Below, in pieces: positions 25,908 through 36,349 of a stretch of DNA of 64,000 nucleotides. Position numbers and translations under genes: made by a program. This DNA comes from Lewinellaceae bacterium. GTDB lineage: Bacteria > Bacteroidota > Bacteroidia > Chitinophagales > Saprospiraceae. Under the pieces are notes generated by a model, which saw only the letters and a list, made by a program, of their open reading frames with translations, ran no database searches and was not told the DNA's origin. The stretch covers positions 124,001 to 188,000 of the forward strand of contig JADJOD010000011.1 in the NCBI GenBank assembly GCA_016713985.1, in the 5' to 3' direction. Each line of letters begins with the position of its first letter. The stretch's first letter is position 1.

Positions 25908-28900
25908 CTACTTCACAATATCGAATAATTCCGGCCCCGCATTATTTCGGGCTACCAACAAACTGCGTTTTTGCCCGATTCGGATCGGGCGGATGTCCCT
26001 GACTTCGCCGTTGATCCGGAGTCCGCTGGTTCGGGAGCGGACCGGTATAAAATTTCCTTTACCGTCACCCCGGAGCAGCAGGCCATAATCAGCGTCGACA
26101 TAGCCAAATTCCGGTTTAAAACCCAAAGAGTTGCCACCCGTGGCAATGTCCGGATGTCCGTCGCCGTCGAAGTCCCCGATACAAATGCCGTACATGGGCG
26201 CAAACTGGGCTTCATTCGGGAAGGCGCTGAAAGTGAACTGCCCCTTGCCGCGGTTGATCAAAACGCCACTTTTTAACGCACCTGCCGTTAATTTTATCGC
26301 GCCTTTCATTTGTTCGGCGGTAAAAATATCGGTGATACTTTGGTGGGCATAGCGGCCGTATTTGAGGTATTTTTTCTTCAGGGAAGGAATGTTGCTCACC
26401 AGGTCGCCCCGCAGCACATAGGGCAACAAGGTGCCGTTGTTGTACCGGCACAAGATGTGTTCGGATGTGCCGTTTTGGTCAAAATCGTTGAAAAAAAGCG
26501 TCAAAGGATGTTCGGGAGTGGCCTCCAACCGGGTATTCAGGCCTTCATTGCCAACGGCAAAATCAAGGAGCCCGTCGCCGTTAAAATCGCCGGCAGAAAT
26601 TCTTTTCCAAAGACCGGAGGTTTGCTGTAGACCCGCCTCGGATTCGGTCAGGCGCCCCCCGGAGTTCAAAAACACCTTCAGCGGCATCCATTCTCCAACC
26701 ACTACCAAATCAGCGTCCTTGTCCCCGTCGATATCCGCCCAGACCGCGTCGGTAATCAATCCGAGGTCTTTTAATACTTCCTGCTGCGACATGTTAAAAT
26801 ATCCTTTTCCGTCGTTCAGCAGCAGAAAACCGCCGACCGGTTGCCCCACTTTGCCCGGCAAAAGCCGCATTCCGACAAAAAGGTCGGTATCGCCGTCTCC
26901 GTCGGCATCGGCTGCGCGTACACAGCCGGAAGCAAAGGGTTTTTGCCCGGGAATGGCGTCATTTTTTCTTCGGAAGTTTCCTTTTCCGTCGTTCAGGTAG
27001 AACCGGTCCGCCAATTCGGGACTGAACGGCTCCGCCTGGTTTCCTCCGGATGCTACATAGAGGTCGAGGTCCTTGTCTCCATCGGCGTCAAAAAGGGCGG
27101 CATCCACATTTTCCGACGCGGCATCGGCCAGCAAATCGGGTTGTTTGCTCAACCTGAATTTTCCATCGGCCGTTTGCAAAAACACGGCTCCGGACTGCCC
27201 TGCCGCGCCGCAAATAAAAAAATCTTCCCGGTTGTCGTTATTTACATCACCAACGGCAACCCTCGGGCCTTCCGCAGAATATAAATAATAGAGCAAACGG
27301 TCGCGGTCCCAATCATAAAACGCATCTTCCCGGTGCGCCCAATCCACGCCGACGGCGGCTGTTTTGTTTTGGAAAAGCGGCTTTTCCCCTGTTTTTAACC
27401 ACGGAATTTCTTCTAAAACAAGATTGGCATCCGCCTGAGACAACTCCAGGGTTTGATTGGCCGGCACCGAGGTTAACAGCGTGGCTTTGCCCCCCGTTTG
27501 CCATATAACAAGGATCGTATCCAATTGAGTCAGGTTGCCGACGCCGATGCAGGGCCTGGGGTCCATACAACTTTGAAAACCCCGCATGGGCATTTGTTCC
27601 TGGTAAAGGGTTTGCCCGCCCGAACGCAGAAATATTTTGGCGCCCAAGGCGGCCGTGTTCAGGCCAATACCCTTTAGTTGAAATTGTAAGTAGTTGTTTT
27701 TCAGTTTTTTATTAGCCTCATTTCGATACACGAAGGCTTCCATTTGTGAGTTATTGACCACCAGGTCGAGGTCGCCGTCGTTGTCGAGGTCGCCGTAGGC
27801 GGAGCCGTTGGAAAAGCCGGGTTGCGCCAGTCCCCAGGATTCAGCCTTATTGGAAAAAGTCAGGTCATGGTTGCTGTGGAAGGCATAATTGGGAATCTTT
27901 TCGCTGGGTATGGAGTCGATCAGTCGTTTAAAATCCACGTTTCCGCCACCAACAACCTCCTGCTGGATCACCGGGTCGGATGCAAACATGAGATAATCCT
28001 GGTTGGTCAGGTCCTGGGCAATGCCGTTGGCGACAAAAATGTCGCGCCAGCCGTCGTTATCCATATCAAACATGAGCGCCCCCCAACTCCAGTCCGTCGC
28101 TTCCACACCTGCGAGACAGGCGATTTCGGAATAGGTATTGTCGCCATTGTTGAGGTGCAACATATTGCGTGTGAACTGATTATAATAACCGTAAGCCGTT
28201 GTATACCGAAAACGGTCGGGACTGTCGAACGAAGTGGTTGTTTTCATTCGATAGTCTTGTTCGGGCAACATATCCGTCACAAAAATATCGGGCCGGGCGT
28301 CGTTATTGATGTCGGCCATATCGGCGCCCATACTTGCGGCGCTGATGTGCCGCATTTGTTTTTCCAGCACTTCGCTGAAGGTGCCGTCCCCGTTATTGTG
28401 GTAGAGATAATCGCGTTCGAAAAAATCGTTGGAAACGTAAATGTCCTGCCAGCCGTCCATGTCCGCATCCCCTACGGTTACTCCAAGCCCGAAAGCGATC
28501 ACACTGCCGAGGATACCTGCTTCCGTGCTGACGTCGGTAAACCGGCCGTTGTCGTTGCGCAGTAATTTGTGGCCGCCCAGGCTGTCGCGGGTGTAACGCA
28601 GGTTTTTTCTCAGGTCGAACGAGCCGATCGGTCGAAAAGAGTTGTTGAGGATATAAGCGTCGAGATCGCCGTCTTTATCGTAGTCAAAAAAGGCCGTGTG
28701 GGTGGTCAGGCCCCGGTCGGCCAGGCCGTATTCATTCGCTTTTTCGCTAAAGGTGCCGTCCCGGTTGTTGATATACAATTCGTTTTCGCGGTTGAACAAA
28801 CGATCTTGTTTTTCATCGGAACGTGGAACACCCGAGTTGCACACATAAACATCAAGCCACCCGTCGCCGTTTACATCGGCCATCGAAACTCCTGTCGACC

Positions 28901-29252
28901 AGGAGCCTTTTCCTGTCAATCTGGCTTGTTGGGTCACATCTTCAAATTTCCAGTTGCCCCGGTTCAGGTACAGCTTGTTTTCACCCATATTGGACGAAAA
29001 AAACACATCGGCAAGCCCGTCGTTATTTACGTCGCCGATGCCAACCCCACCTCCGTTGTAAAAATTGCGGTACCTGTAGATGTTAAAATCCCGGTCGTAT
29101 ACCAGGTCGTTGCGAAAGTTGATTCCGGTTTCAGAAGCGGGTAACAGGGTAAAAAGTTTGGAATCGGAAGGTTGGACGCCGGTAGCGGGTTGGTTACAGG
29201 ATACGGCTATTGCGCAGGCCGGTAAAAAAAAGAGGGCAAAGTTCTTGAACAT
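25908..29252 (-). CDS. CRTAC1/ASPIC-type FG-GAP repeat lipoprotein
   Basis: 1114-aa surface lipoprotein. The signal ends AIAVSC (Cys19). Two beta-propeller regions carry many Ca-binding FG-GAP/VCBS repeats of the form DVNNDGLADVFF, DVNGDGWLDVYV, DYDKDGDLDAYI, DMDNDGWRDIFV and DGDKDLDLYVAS. Between them (about residues 520-610) is a UnbV/ASPIC domain (GLNTAALGAKIFL.. QSCMDPRPCIGVG). The C-terminus has no T9SS sorting domain. Such proteins are abundant in Bacteroidota; their role in substrate binding or adhesion is inferred. A -7 element TACTTTTG lies 28 nt upstream. The long open frames on the other strand are shadows of the Asp/Gly-rich repeats. Confidence 0.88.
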   Translation of the reverse strand: MFKNFALFFLPACAIAVSCNQPATGVQPSDSKLFTLLPASETGINFRNDLVYDRDFNIYRYRNFYNGGGVGIGDVNNDGLADVFFSSNMGENKLYLNRGNWKFEDVTQQARLTGKGSWSTGVSMADVNGDGWLDVYVCNSGVPRSDEKQDRLFNRENELYINNRDGTFSEKANEYGLADRGLTTHTAFFDYDKDGDLDAYILNNSFRPIGSFDLRKNLRYTRDSLGGHKLLRNDNGRFTDVSTEAGILGSVIAFGLGVTVGDADMDGWQDIYVSNDFFERDYLYHNNGDGTFSEVLEKQMRHISAASMGADMADINNDARPDIFVTDMLPEQDYRMKTTTSFDSPDRFRYTTAYGYYNQFTRNMLHLNNGDNTYSEIACLAGVEATDWSWGALMFDMDNDGWRDIFVANGIAQDLTNQDYLMFASDPVIQQEVVGGGNVDFKRLIDSIPSEKIPNYAFHSNHDLTFSNKAESWGLAQPGFSNGSAYGDLDNDGDLDLVVNNSQMEAFVYRNEANKKLKNNYLQFQLKGIGLNTAALGAKIFLRSGGQTLYQEQMPMRGFQSCMDPRPCIGVGNLTQLDTILVIWQTGGKATLLTSVPANQTLELSQADANLVLEEIPWLKTGEKPLFQNKTAAVGVDWAHREDAFYDWDRDRLLYYLYSAEGPRVAVGDVNNDNREDFFICGAAGQSGAVFLQTADGKFRLSKQPDLLADAASENVDAALFDADGDKDLDLYVASGGNQAEPFSPELADRFYLNDGKGNFRRKNDAIPGQKPFASGCVRAADADGDGDTDLFVGMRLLPGKVGQPVGGFLLLNDGKGYFNMSQQEVLKDLGLITDAVWADIDGDKDADLVVVGEWMPLKVFLNSGGRLTESEAGLQQTSGLWKRISAGDFNGDGLLDFAVGNEGLNTRLEATPEHPLTLFFNDFDQNGTSEHILCRYNNGTLLPYVLRGDLVSNIPSLKKKYLKYGRYAHQSITDIFTAEQMKGAIKLTAGALKSGVLINRGKGQFTFSAFPNEAQFAPMYGICIGDFDGDGHPDIATGGNSLGFKPEFGYVDADYGLLLRGDGKGNFIPVRSRTSGLRINGEVRDIRPIRIGQKRSLLVARNNAGPELFDIVK

Positions 29253-29268
29253 CAGGACGCTGTTTCAA

Positions 29269-29661
29269 CTATTGAGGGGCAAAAGTAGGGAACCGGGTTT
29301 TGCCTTCCAACCAATCGACGTATTCCACGGAGCCGAGGCGAAATTTTACGGGAATGGCGCCGATTTTGGCAAATTTATGTTCGATCCGGCAAAAAAATGG
29401 CAGGCATTCGACCGACCAGCGGGGTAGAAAAACCGCAGAACGGGGTTGGTTTTTTTCTGAATTGAGGCGTTTAAAATAAACACTTTCCCGGAATAAATCG
29501 GGCATGACCGAATTTTTTCCACCAGAAAAAACGGCTTTCCGGAGTTCATGCAGGTTTTTTTCAGCGGAGAATGGCTGGGCGTAAATACCGGGGCATACGA
29601 TCAGCAAAAAAACTGCAAGCAGGCAAATTCGCAGCCGCTTATTCCCTTTTTGTGCCTTCAT
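29269..29661 (-). CDS. hypothetical small exported protein
   Basis: 130-aa protein: basic N-terminus and signal peptide (GNKRLRICLLAVFLLIVCPGIYAQ), then a ~105-residue mature part with paired Cys (CLPFFCRIEH) and a C-terminal WLEGKTRFPTFAPQ. No family recognised. The ATG at 29661 lies 23 nt inside the end of the upstream methyltransferase gene (stop at 29639), an overlap that suggests translational coupling. Confidence 0.6.
   Translation of the reverse strand: MKAQKGNKRLRICLLAVFLLIVCPGIYAQPFSAEKNLHELRKAVFSGGKNSVMPDLFRESVYFKRLNSEKNQPRSAVFLPRWSVECLPFFCRIEHKFAKIGAIPVKFRLGSVEYVDWLEGKTRFPTFAPQ
29280..29287 (-). promoter_or_regulatory. -7 promoter element TACTTTTG for the CRTAC1-like gene
   Basis: Exact TAnnTTTG on the minus strand 28 nt before the start at 29252; it lies within the 3' end of the preceding small gene. 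Confidence 0.45.
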
Positions 29662-30775
29662 ACAATTCAAATTTTTGAAAACTGCACTCCAGGGCGCCGT
29701 TGAACAGGGTGATTTTGCGCGAAGGGCGCAACCCGACATGTTTCAACGCGTCCCGGTTGGAAGAAATCAGCCAGGCATCCCATCCGGCCCAGCGTTGTTT
29801 CAGGTTATCGCCAATCGATTTGTAAAAAGCGGCGATGTCATCCATTTTCAGGCGTTCGTCGTAGGGCGGATTGGTGATTAATGTACCCGCAGCAGAGGGC
29901 GGCTCCAGTTTTTCAAACGGAATTTTGTCGGTCCGCACGATAGCGTCAAAACCTGCGGACATCAGATTAATGGACGTGGCGTTTCGGGCGCGGTTATCCT
30001 TGTCAAATGCAAATATTTGACATTCAGGTGTTTGTATTTTGCCATCCGCTTCTTTTTTTACTTCCTGCCACAATTTTCGGTTAAAATCGTTCCAGCGGAA
30101 AAAACCGAACGATTCACGTTTGATCTGGGGCGGAGTGTGGGTAGCGATCATGGCCGCTTCAATGGGCAGCGTGCCACTGCCGCACATAGGGTCGACAAAG
30201 TTGCTTTTTCCGTTCCATTCGCTGAGCAGGATCATGCCGGCTGCAAGCACTTCGTTGAGCGGGGCGTCTACAGTGTCGCGGCGGTAATTGCGACGGTGCA
30301 ACGAATCGCCGCTGGCATCAAGCGACACATCGCAATGGGTACCCTGGATATGCACGTTGATGCGCAGGGTAGGGGCGGCGGTATTGACGTTTGGCCGGCG
30401 GTCGTACCTTTCCCGGAACTGATCAACGACGGCGTCTTTGGTCAATAACCCCGCATATTGGGAGTGCCGAAAAACCTCCCCCTGCGTGATGGCGTCTACG
30501 GCAAGGGTATCATCCACCCGCATCAGTTCGGACCAGTCTATTTCGCGAATTCCTTCATACAGATTCCGCTCATTGTAGGCGGGGAACGAATATATGGGCA
30601 TTAAAATACGCAGGGCCGTACGTAACTCGTAGTTGGCCCTGTACATCATGCGCAGGTCTCCATCAAACGTCACGGCGCGTTTTAATTCCCGGATACCCGT
30701 TGCGCCCAGCGCTTTTAATTCTGCGGCGAGAGCGGGCTCAAGTCCCGAGAGTGTTTTGGCGGTAAATGATTGCAT
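29639..30775 (-). CDS. THUMP-domain RNA methyltransferase (RlmL N2-G2445 type)
   Basis: 378-aa 23S rRNA guanine-N2 methyltransferase of the RlmL/YcbY-L half. The N-terminal ferredoxin-like/THUMP region (residues 1-~150, ending RINVHIQGTHCDVSLDASG) is followed by RRDTVDAPLNEVLAAGMI, SAM motif I VDPMCGSGTLPIEAAMIA, and catalytic NPPY in TLITNPPYDERL. The single-domain form without the RlmK half is normal outside gammaproteobacteria. A candidate -7 TACGTTTG lies at 30837-30844. It is followed by an overlapping small exported-protein gene. Confidence 0.85.
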   Translation of the reverse strand: MQSFTAKTLSGLEPALAAELKALGATGIRELKRAVTFDGDLRMMYRANYELRTALRILMPIYSFPAYNERNLYEGIREIDWSELMRVDDTLAVDAITQGEVFRHSQYAGLLTKDAVVDQFRERYDRRPNVNTAAPTLRINVHIQGTHCDVSLDASGDSLHRRNYRRDTVDAPLNEVLAAGMILLSEWNGKSNFVDPMCGSGTLPIEAAMIATHTPPQIKRESFGFFRWNDFNRKLWQEVKKEADGKIQTPECQIFAFDKDNRARNATSINLMSAGFDAIVRTDKIPFEKLEPPSAAGTLITNPPYDERLKMDDIAAFYKSIGDNLKQRWAGWDAWLISSNRDALKHVGLRPSRKITLFNGALECSFQKFELYEGTKRE

Positions 30776-30836
30776 AGAGTTCGGAAATCTTCCTGGCGGG
30801 GGCCGGTTGCGCTGCGGTGAATGGATAAAAATCCTG

Positions 30837-30844
30837 CAAACGTA
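30837..30844 (-). promoter_or_regulatory. -7 promoter element TACGTTTG upstream of RlmL-type gene
   Basis: TAnnTTTG match on the minus strand, 62 nt before the start at 30775, in the 215-nt divergent gap 30776-30990. Nothing else is recognisable in that gap. Confidence 0.35.
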
Positions 30845-30990
30845 ACAATAGAATGCGAGTTCGGTTGGCTTAACTGACCCGGCCGTGTCCTGCGTTCACA
30901 CAATCAGGTGCACGGTTGTTACAAAATCCTGCATAATTGTTCGAATTCCGGCGCATGTTTTACCTCCCCGCGTTATCTTGCCTCACGGAT

Positions 30991-33900
30991 ATGATGCGTT
31001 TTTTGTTTTCCTGCCTTCTTGTGTTGCTCATAAACCGCCTGCCGGCCCAAACGCCGGCTTATATTCACTATGCGGTTGTAGACGGGTTGCCCAGCAATCT
31101 GATCTACGGCGGCACGCAGGATCACCAGGGTTTGCTTTGGTTTGCCACGGATAAAGGCCTGGCGAGTTTTGACGGTTCGCGGTTTCGCACCTTTGGCATG
31201 AAAGACGGGTTGCCCGACCCGGAAGTGCTGAACGTATGGGTAGACAGCCAGAAACGACTCTGGATATGTTGTTTTCAGACGATTCCCTGTATCCGTCAGA
31301 ATGCCCGGATCAGCCTGGTCCAAGATTCCGCTTTTCAGATAAAGCCTGGATTGGCGCCATTGTATAACTTTTATGAAGATGCGGAAAAACGGATTTGGAT
31401 CGCCTCCAACCTGCGCGGCAGCGAAATGTATATCAATCCGGGGCAGGAAGCGATACGAATTAACAGCCCCATGGAGGCGATGTATTTTGCCGACCTCAAT
31501 GGCACAACCATCGGCCTGGGCAATAAGGAAATCATCAGGAGGGTACACGGAACGGATTTTGAAAGAATTTTCAGGTTTTCTCCCCGCTATTTTAATGTTG
31601 AAAATAACCGGATTGATGGAGTGGGCGTCATGGGTGAAAGGGTGTTGTTTGCGTATCGAGGATGGGTCTATCTGTTTGAATGGACCGGGGAAACTTTCGA
31701 ATTGATCGACAAAAAAGAGATTTCGTCCGGAAAAGTATACACGGACCGGCAAGGACGATTTTGGGTTTGTTCCCTTACCGACGGGGCGATTTGTTTTGAC
31801 AATCTTCATCAAAACCTTTCGAACCCCAAACACTATCTGCCCGGTAAAAAAGTCACAAACATGTTTGAGGACAACCAGGGGACAAAATGGTTTTGCACCC
31901 TGGACGACGGCATTTACGGATTGCCGCGCGCGGCGGCGGTTACCTATTCGACTTCTGACGGGCTTTATTCCGACAACATTACCGCCCTTCAAACAGGCCC
32001 GACCGGTTTGTTGCTCCTTGGGGACGACAACGCCAATCTGTACACATTTGACGGAAAATCGTTTGAAAGAACGGACCTGGACCGGGCAGACGCTTATAAC
32101 AAGTGCCGGCAGATCATCGTGGATAAAAACGGGTCGATCATCGTTGCGACAGACAAAGAAGTTTTTTCAAAATCGTCCGGCGGGGAATTGAAAAAAATGC
32201 ACCACACCCTGGGAGCGCCAAAATCCGTGTTGAGCCTGGGAGACACGCTGTGGATCGGCTCCCACGGGAATATCGGCTTTTTAAGTGGATTTTCCCAACA
32301 AACGGAGACCAGGGTCAAACGTCAGCGGGTCACCCGGATCACAGAAGACCCGGATGGTGTATTGTGGTTCGGCTCCATCAATGGTCTTTATTCCTGGAAG
32401 GATCGGTTTTCCCTGAACTGGGATACCCGTTTTCCCGCCTTGAAAGGCCGGATTGTAGATATTCAAAAGGCTAACGGCCACGGCTTGTGGATTGTAACGC
32501 CCGAAAAGGGGTTGATGCTCGCCAAAACACAAAACGGCGCTATTACCGATCTTCAAATCATAAACGACCGTTTGAAAACCCCGATTGAAAACATCCAGTG
32601 TGTCTTCACGGCTCCAGACGGACTTTTATGGATCGGAACCAATCACGGCGTCTATTGCCTTTATCCCGATTGGACCGTCATTCATTATGACCGGCACGAC
32701 GGATTGGCCAATGATGATATTAATACGCTCCTGGTAAAAGGCGACACACTTTGGGTAGCCTCCGTATCCGGGTTGACACGCCTTTTGCTCAAGCCGAGTA
32801 AAAATAACAATGAATTCCCGACCTACATTACAAGGGTCTCCTTTCTTGAAAAAGAAGAATTGCGGATTTGCAATCTGCTTGACTCGGTATCCGGGCTGAA
32901 AGAATTGCGGATTGCGCCCGGAGCCTCCGTCATCAAAATCAACGTTACGGGCATTGATTTTCGCAGCCGGGGCAACCTGCGCTACCGCTGTATTATTTCC
33001 AAAGGGCTTTTGCCGGGGTATCAGTGGACCACCGACAACCTCCTGGGCTGGATTGCCAACGGATTTCAATGGAAAAGCGACACCACGTGGCTTTCCGGCA
33101 GCGAACTGAACCTGGGCGTATTTTTGCCTGCCGCTACTTACGAGTTGGAAGTAACCGCCGTAACCAACGCAGGAGTTTTTAGTCCAATGCCGGATACCTG
33201 GACGCTGATCAAGGCGCCATATTGGTATGGAACGGTCTGGATCAGCCTGCTGATCTGGACAACGATTATTACGGCATTTGCCTGGTTTTGGCGAACCCGC
33301 TCTGTGAACCGGCATTTGCATACACAGGTATCAGAATTGCAACTTCAGGCCTTACAAGCCCAAATGAACCCCCATTTTATTGGGAACAGTATCAATACGA
33401 TACAACAATTTTTTTATTCACCCGATCCGGTGCGGGCCAGCGAGTACACCTCCGTATTTATTCGACTGCTTCGAAGCACCATGATGTTTTCCGAGTGGCA
33501 TTTTATCCCTTTTAGCGACGAATTGGCCTATTTGAAAGATTACCTTCGTATGATGGAACTCCGGTATGGCGATCATTTTCGTTTTGAAATCATCGGGTTG
33601 GAACATTTGCCTCCCGATACACCTTTCCCCACCATGCTGCTACAACCGATTGTGGAAAACGCCGTTATTCACGGTATGGCAGCGGAGCAGGATTCCGTAT
33701 TGATCATCACCTTTAATACGTTCGAGTCGCAGGTCATTTGTATGGTGCAAGATAACGGAATCGGCTATAACAAGATGCTGGGGAAAAAAAGCGCGCCGGC
33801 AACGAGCGGAAATCCAAAGGGTTGGAATTGCTCCGGAAAAAATGTATGCCCTGAACAGCATTTATAAATTGCATGCTTTTATAAAAATCGAAGATCTCGC

Positions 33901-34009
33901 CGCCGATGGAACGGCAGCGCACGGAACGCGGGTAACGCTTCAGTTTTCGTCCCTTAAAAGTGTAAAGTCAAAACTAAAAAAACTTTATACCGGACAAGCA
34001 GCGATTTGA
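30991..34009 (+). CDS. two-component propeller sensor histidine kinase, LytS type, two frameshifts near the C-terminus
   Basis: Reconstructed 1006-aa membrane sensor. Signal peptide (MMRFLFSCLLVLLINRLPAQ), then a long periplasmic region of reg_prop propeller repeats (DGLPSNLIYGGTQDHQGLLW, DPDGVLWFGSINGLYSW, APDGLLWIGTNHGVY), a Y_Y_Y-like domain, one transmembrane helix (WISLLIWTTIITAFAWFW), coiled coil and a His_kinase domain (ALQAQMNPHFIGNSINTIQQ, His795) with ATPase N-box QPIVENAVIHG and QDNGIGYNK. Two A-runs (33784-33790, 33837-33842) each need one more A to read SKGLELLRKKMYALNSIY through to a stop at 34009. It is paired with the LytTR gene 27 nt downstream. Confidence 0.85.
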
Positions 34010-34036
34010 TCATAAATCGTTCATTATAAAATTAAT

Positions 34037-34828
34037 ATGAATAACGTTCGCGCATTATTGGTAGATGATGAAATTGGGGCGATCCAAACGCTTCAGAAAA
34101 TCCTGCATCTGTATTGCCAGGACGTGGAAGTTGTGGGGTACGCGCGTTCTGTACCGGAAGCAGTCAGGCAGGTCAAACAGCATCAACCCAACCTGGTATT
34201 TCTCGATATTGAAATGACCCCGGCGGGCAACGGCTTTGATTTTATCGAACAAACGCGTGAAAATGACTTTGGGGTGATATTTACCACGGCATACCCACAG
34301 TATGCCATTCAAGCCATCAAAAGTATTCAGCCCTGGTACTACCTCGTCAAACCGTTTAGTCTGGCGGATCTGTTGCAGGCAGTGGAGGTTGCCGCAACAA
34401 AAATTCAGGAAATAAAAGACCGCGCCAATGAAGAAACCGGGCGTTTCAGCATCACCTTGCCCATTGGCCGGAAAGGAAATATTATATTAAAAACGGACGA
34501 TATTTTATATTGCAAAGCCGACCAGTCGGTTTCCGAAGTATATGTGGCGCGGGGGGGTGAAGTCGAAAAAATTGTTGTATTTTGTTCCCTCGGCAACTTA
34601 GAAAAACGCCTCTCCGGCGCCGGATTCTTCAGAACCCACCACAGTTATCTCGTCAATATTTCCAGGATTGAAGGGTATGCTAAAACCGGCAGGTGTGGCA
34701 CTGCACAATTCGCCAAAAACCACATCGTATCCATTTCCGTGTCGAAAATGAAAGAATTTGAGTTTTTGGTCGGCACTTACGCCAAAAATCCGGCCGGTGG
34801 GCCCGATCAGATACCCGGTTTTTTATAA
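34037..34828 (+). CDS. LytTR-family response regulator
   Basis: 263-aa regulator. The receiver domain (ALLVDDEIGAIQTL, phospho-acceptor Asp57 in LVFLDIEM, Thr/Ala in FTTAYPQYAI, Lys in YYLVKPF) is followed by a linker and a LytTR DNA-binding domain (DILYCKADQSVSEVYV, FFRTHHSYLVNISRI). It is the partner of the LytS-type kinase immediately upstream and probably in the same operon. Target genes are unknown; LytTR sites are not obvious near the neighbouring promoters. The 3' end overlaps the convergent TPR gene by 6 nt. Confidence 0.9.
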   Translation: MNNVRALLVDDEIGAIQTLQKILHLYCQDVEVVGYARSVPEAVRQVKQHQPNLVFLDIEMTPAGNGFDFIEQTRENDFGVIFTTAYPQYAIQAIKSIQPWYYLVKPFSLADLLQAVEVAATKIQEIKDRANEETGRFSITLPIGRKGNIILKTDDILYCKADQSVSEVYVARGGEVEKIVVFCSLGNLEKRLSGAGFFRTHHSYLVNISRIEGYAKTGRCGTAQFAKNHIVSISVSKMKEFEFLVGTYAKNPAGGPDQIPGFL

Positions 34829-36321
34829 CTTGCCGGAAGAGATTTTTTGCTCCAGGGCCGGAGATTTCCGGATTCCATTTGCTTTTTGCCAATACTCTAT
34901 GGCTTTGCCGGATTCTCCGCGCTGAAACAGGGCGTCGCCGTAGTGTTCCAGTATACCGGGGTGTTTGTCTCCACCTTTAGGCAGTATCTGTTCGTACCGT
35001 GAAATGGCGGCGGCATAGTCTTTTTTACCAAGCAAGGCCAGGCCGACCTGATCGGTCAGGTCGAGGCGCAGGCCGGTATTGCCGGCGCTCATGAGCAGGG
35101 CTTGTTCCAGGGAGGCCAAAGCGTCGTCGTACCGACCTTTTTCCGTAGCCGCGACGCCATAATACCAGTAAGACCTGGGTTGGTTGGGAAATGCATCCAT
35201 CGCCTGTTCGGATATACGCAACATATCATCGTAATTTTGTTGCTGCCGGAGGATATCCAGGGTGTTTTCCCAAACGGAAAATACGTTGGGGCTCAGTTTG
35301 ATACACTGCCGGTATTTTTCGAGGGCTTCGGGCAGGCGGTTGGCATGATAAAACAGGTCGCCCGAAAGGCTCCAGGCTTTGGCGTCCGAAAAGTGTGCTT
35401 TTTCCACTAAAAGGCCGAGATCGAGCAAAACCTGCACCAGGGCGGGGTCATTACCGGCATCCAGTTTGGGGAAATAAGGCAAAACTTCCTTGATCTTTGC
35501 ATCAACCGATATTTTCGGGTCGCCGAATAATCCTTTCAGCGAAGCGAGATATTCGGCGTCCGTGCTGTTTTTATTTTTTTCAACAACTGCCAGCCGGGCC
35601 ACTTTATCGTTTGGGTCGCGCCGTAAAATATCTTCATAAACGGCGCGGGCGTTTGTTTTTTCACCCATTGCATCGTAAAAGGAAGCCAGGCGATGGCGGT
35701 ATTCCATCCTGGCGGGGTAGGCGTCGGCAAGTTTCCGGAGTTCGGCAGCTGCTTTTTGATGTCGCCCATGCCGACGTAGATCATGTGTTTTTCCAGCGAA
35801 GACTCTTCCTCCACGCCGGTTAATTTTTCCAGTTTTTCGAGGCTGCGCAGGCCGTTTTCCGGGTCGCCGGAAAGCACCTGCAGGTAGGCCAGGTGTTCCA
35901 GGAACGGGATCGTTTGCGGGTATTTTTTGACTAAGTTTTCATACACCCTCACGGCATCTTTGGTTCGGCCGATTTTTTCATAGACGTCCGCCTGAAAAAT
36001 CTGGTACCATTCATTTGCGGGCTCTTTGCCGGCTGCCTTAAGAATGGCATCGAGTGCGTTGGCCAGGTCGTTTTGTGCAAAATGAGAGCGGGCGAGGCCG
36101 TACCAGGCTGCGGTATTGTCCGGGTTGTCATAGGTGAATTTTTTGTACAACCCGACGGCTTTATCGTGGTGACCGAGGATGCGTTCACGTTCTGCGTCGA
36201 CAAAAGCGCTCTGGCGGTCAGCTTCACTTTCCGAAACGGTTTTGGCTTCGCCGCCGAGGGTATTCTGGGCCCGGAGGGCCGGCGAAAGCATAATTGCTAA
36301 CAGGAATATTATTTGTTTCAA
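34823..36321 (-). CDS. periplasmic TPR protein, frameshifted
   Basis: Reconstructed 499-aa tetratricopeptide protein. Signal peptide MKQIIFLLAIMLSPALRAQ, then roughly ten TPR helical pairs (AVGLYKKFTYDNPDNTAAWYG, NALDAILKAAGKEPANEW, ARAVYEDILRRDPNDKVARLA, ALEKYRQCIKLSPNVFSVW, YDDALASLEQALLMS). The two halves join when one C is added at 35751-35753 (GDIKK-AAAELRKLADAYPARMEYRH). The only available start is TTG at 36321. Such proteins scaffold envelope complexes; the partner is unknown. It converges with the LytTR gene. Confidence 0.8.
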
Positions 36322-36349
36322 AATGTTCTGATTCAGTTAAATACAAGTG

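Noticed and set aside
27822..28565. 247-aa plus-strand open frame opposite the CRTAC1-like gene
   Set aside because: It is a complement of repeated Asp/Gly codons in the FG-GAP protein; it has no family-like sequence, and the minus-strand protein is clearly real.
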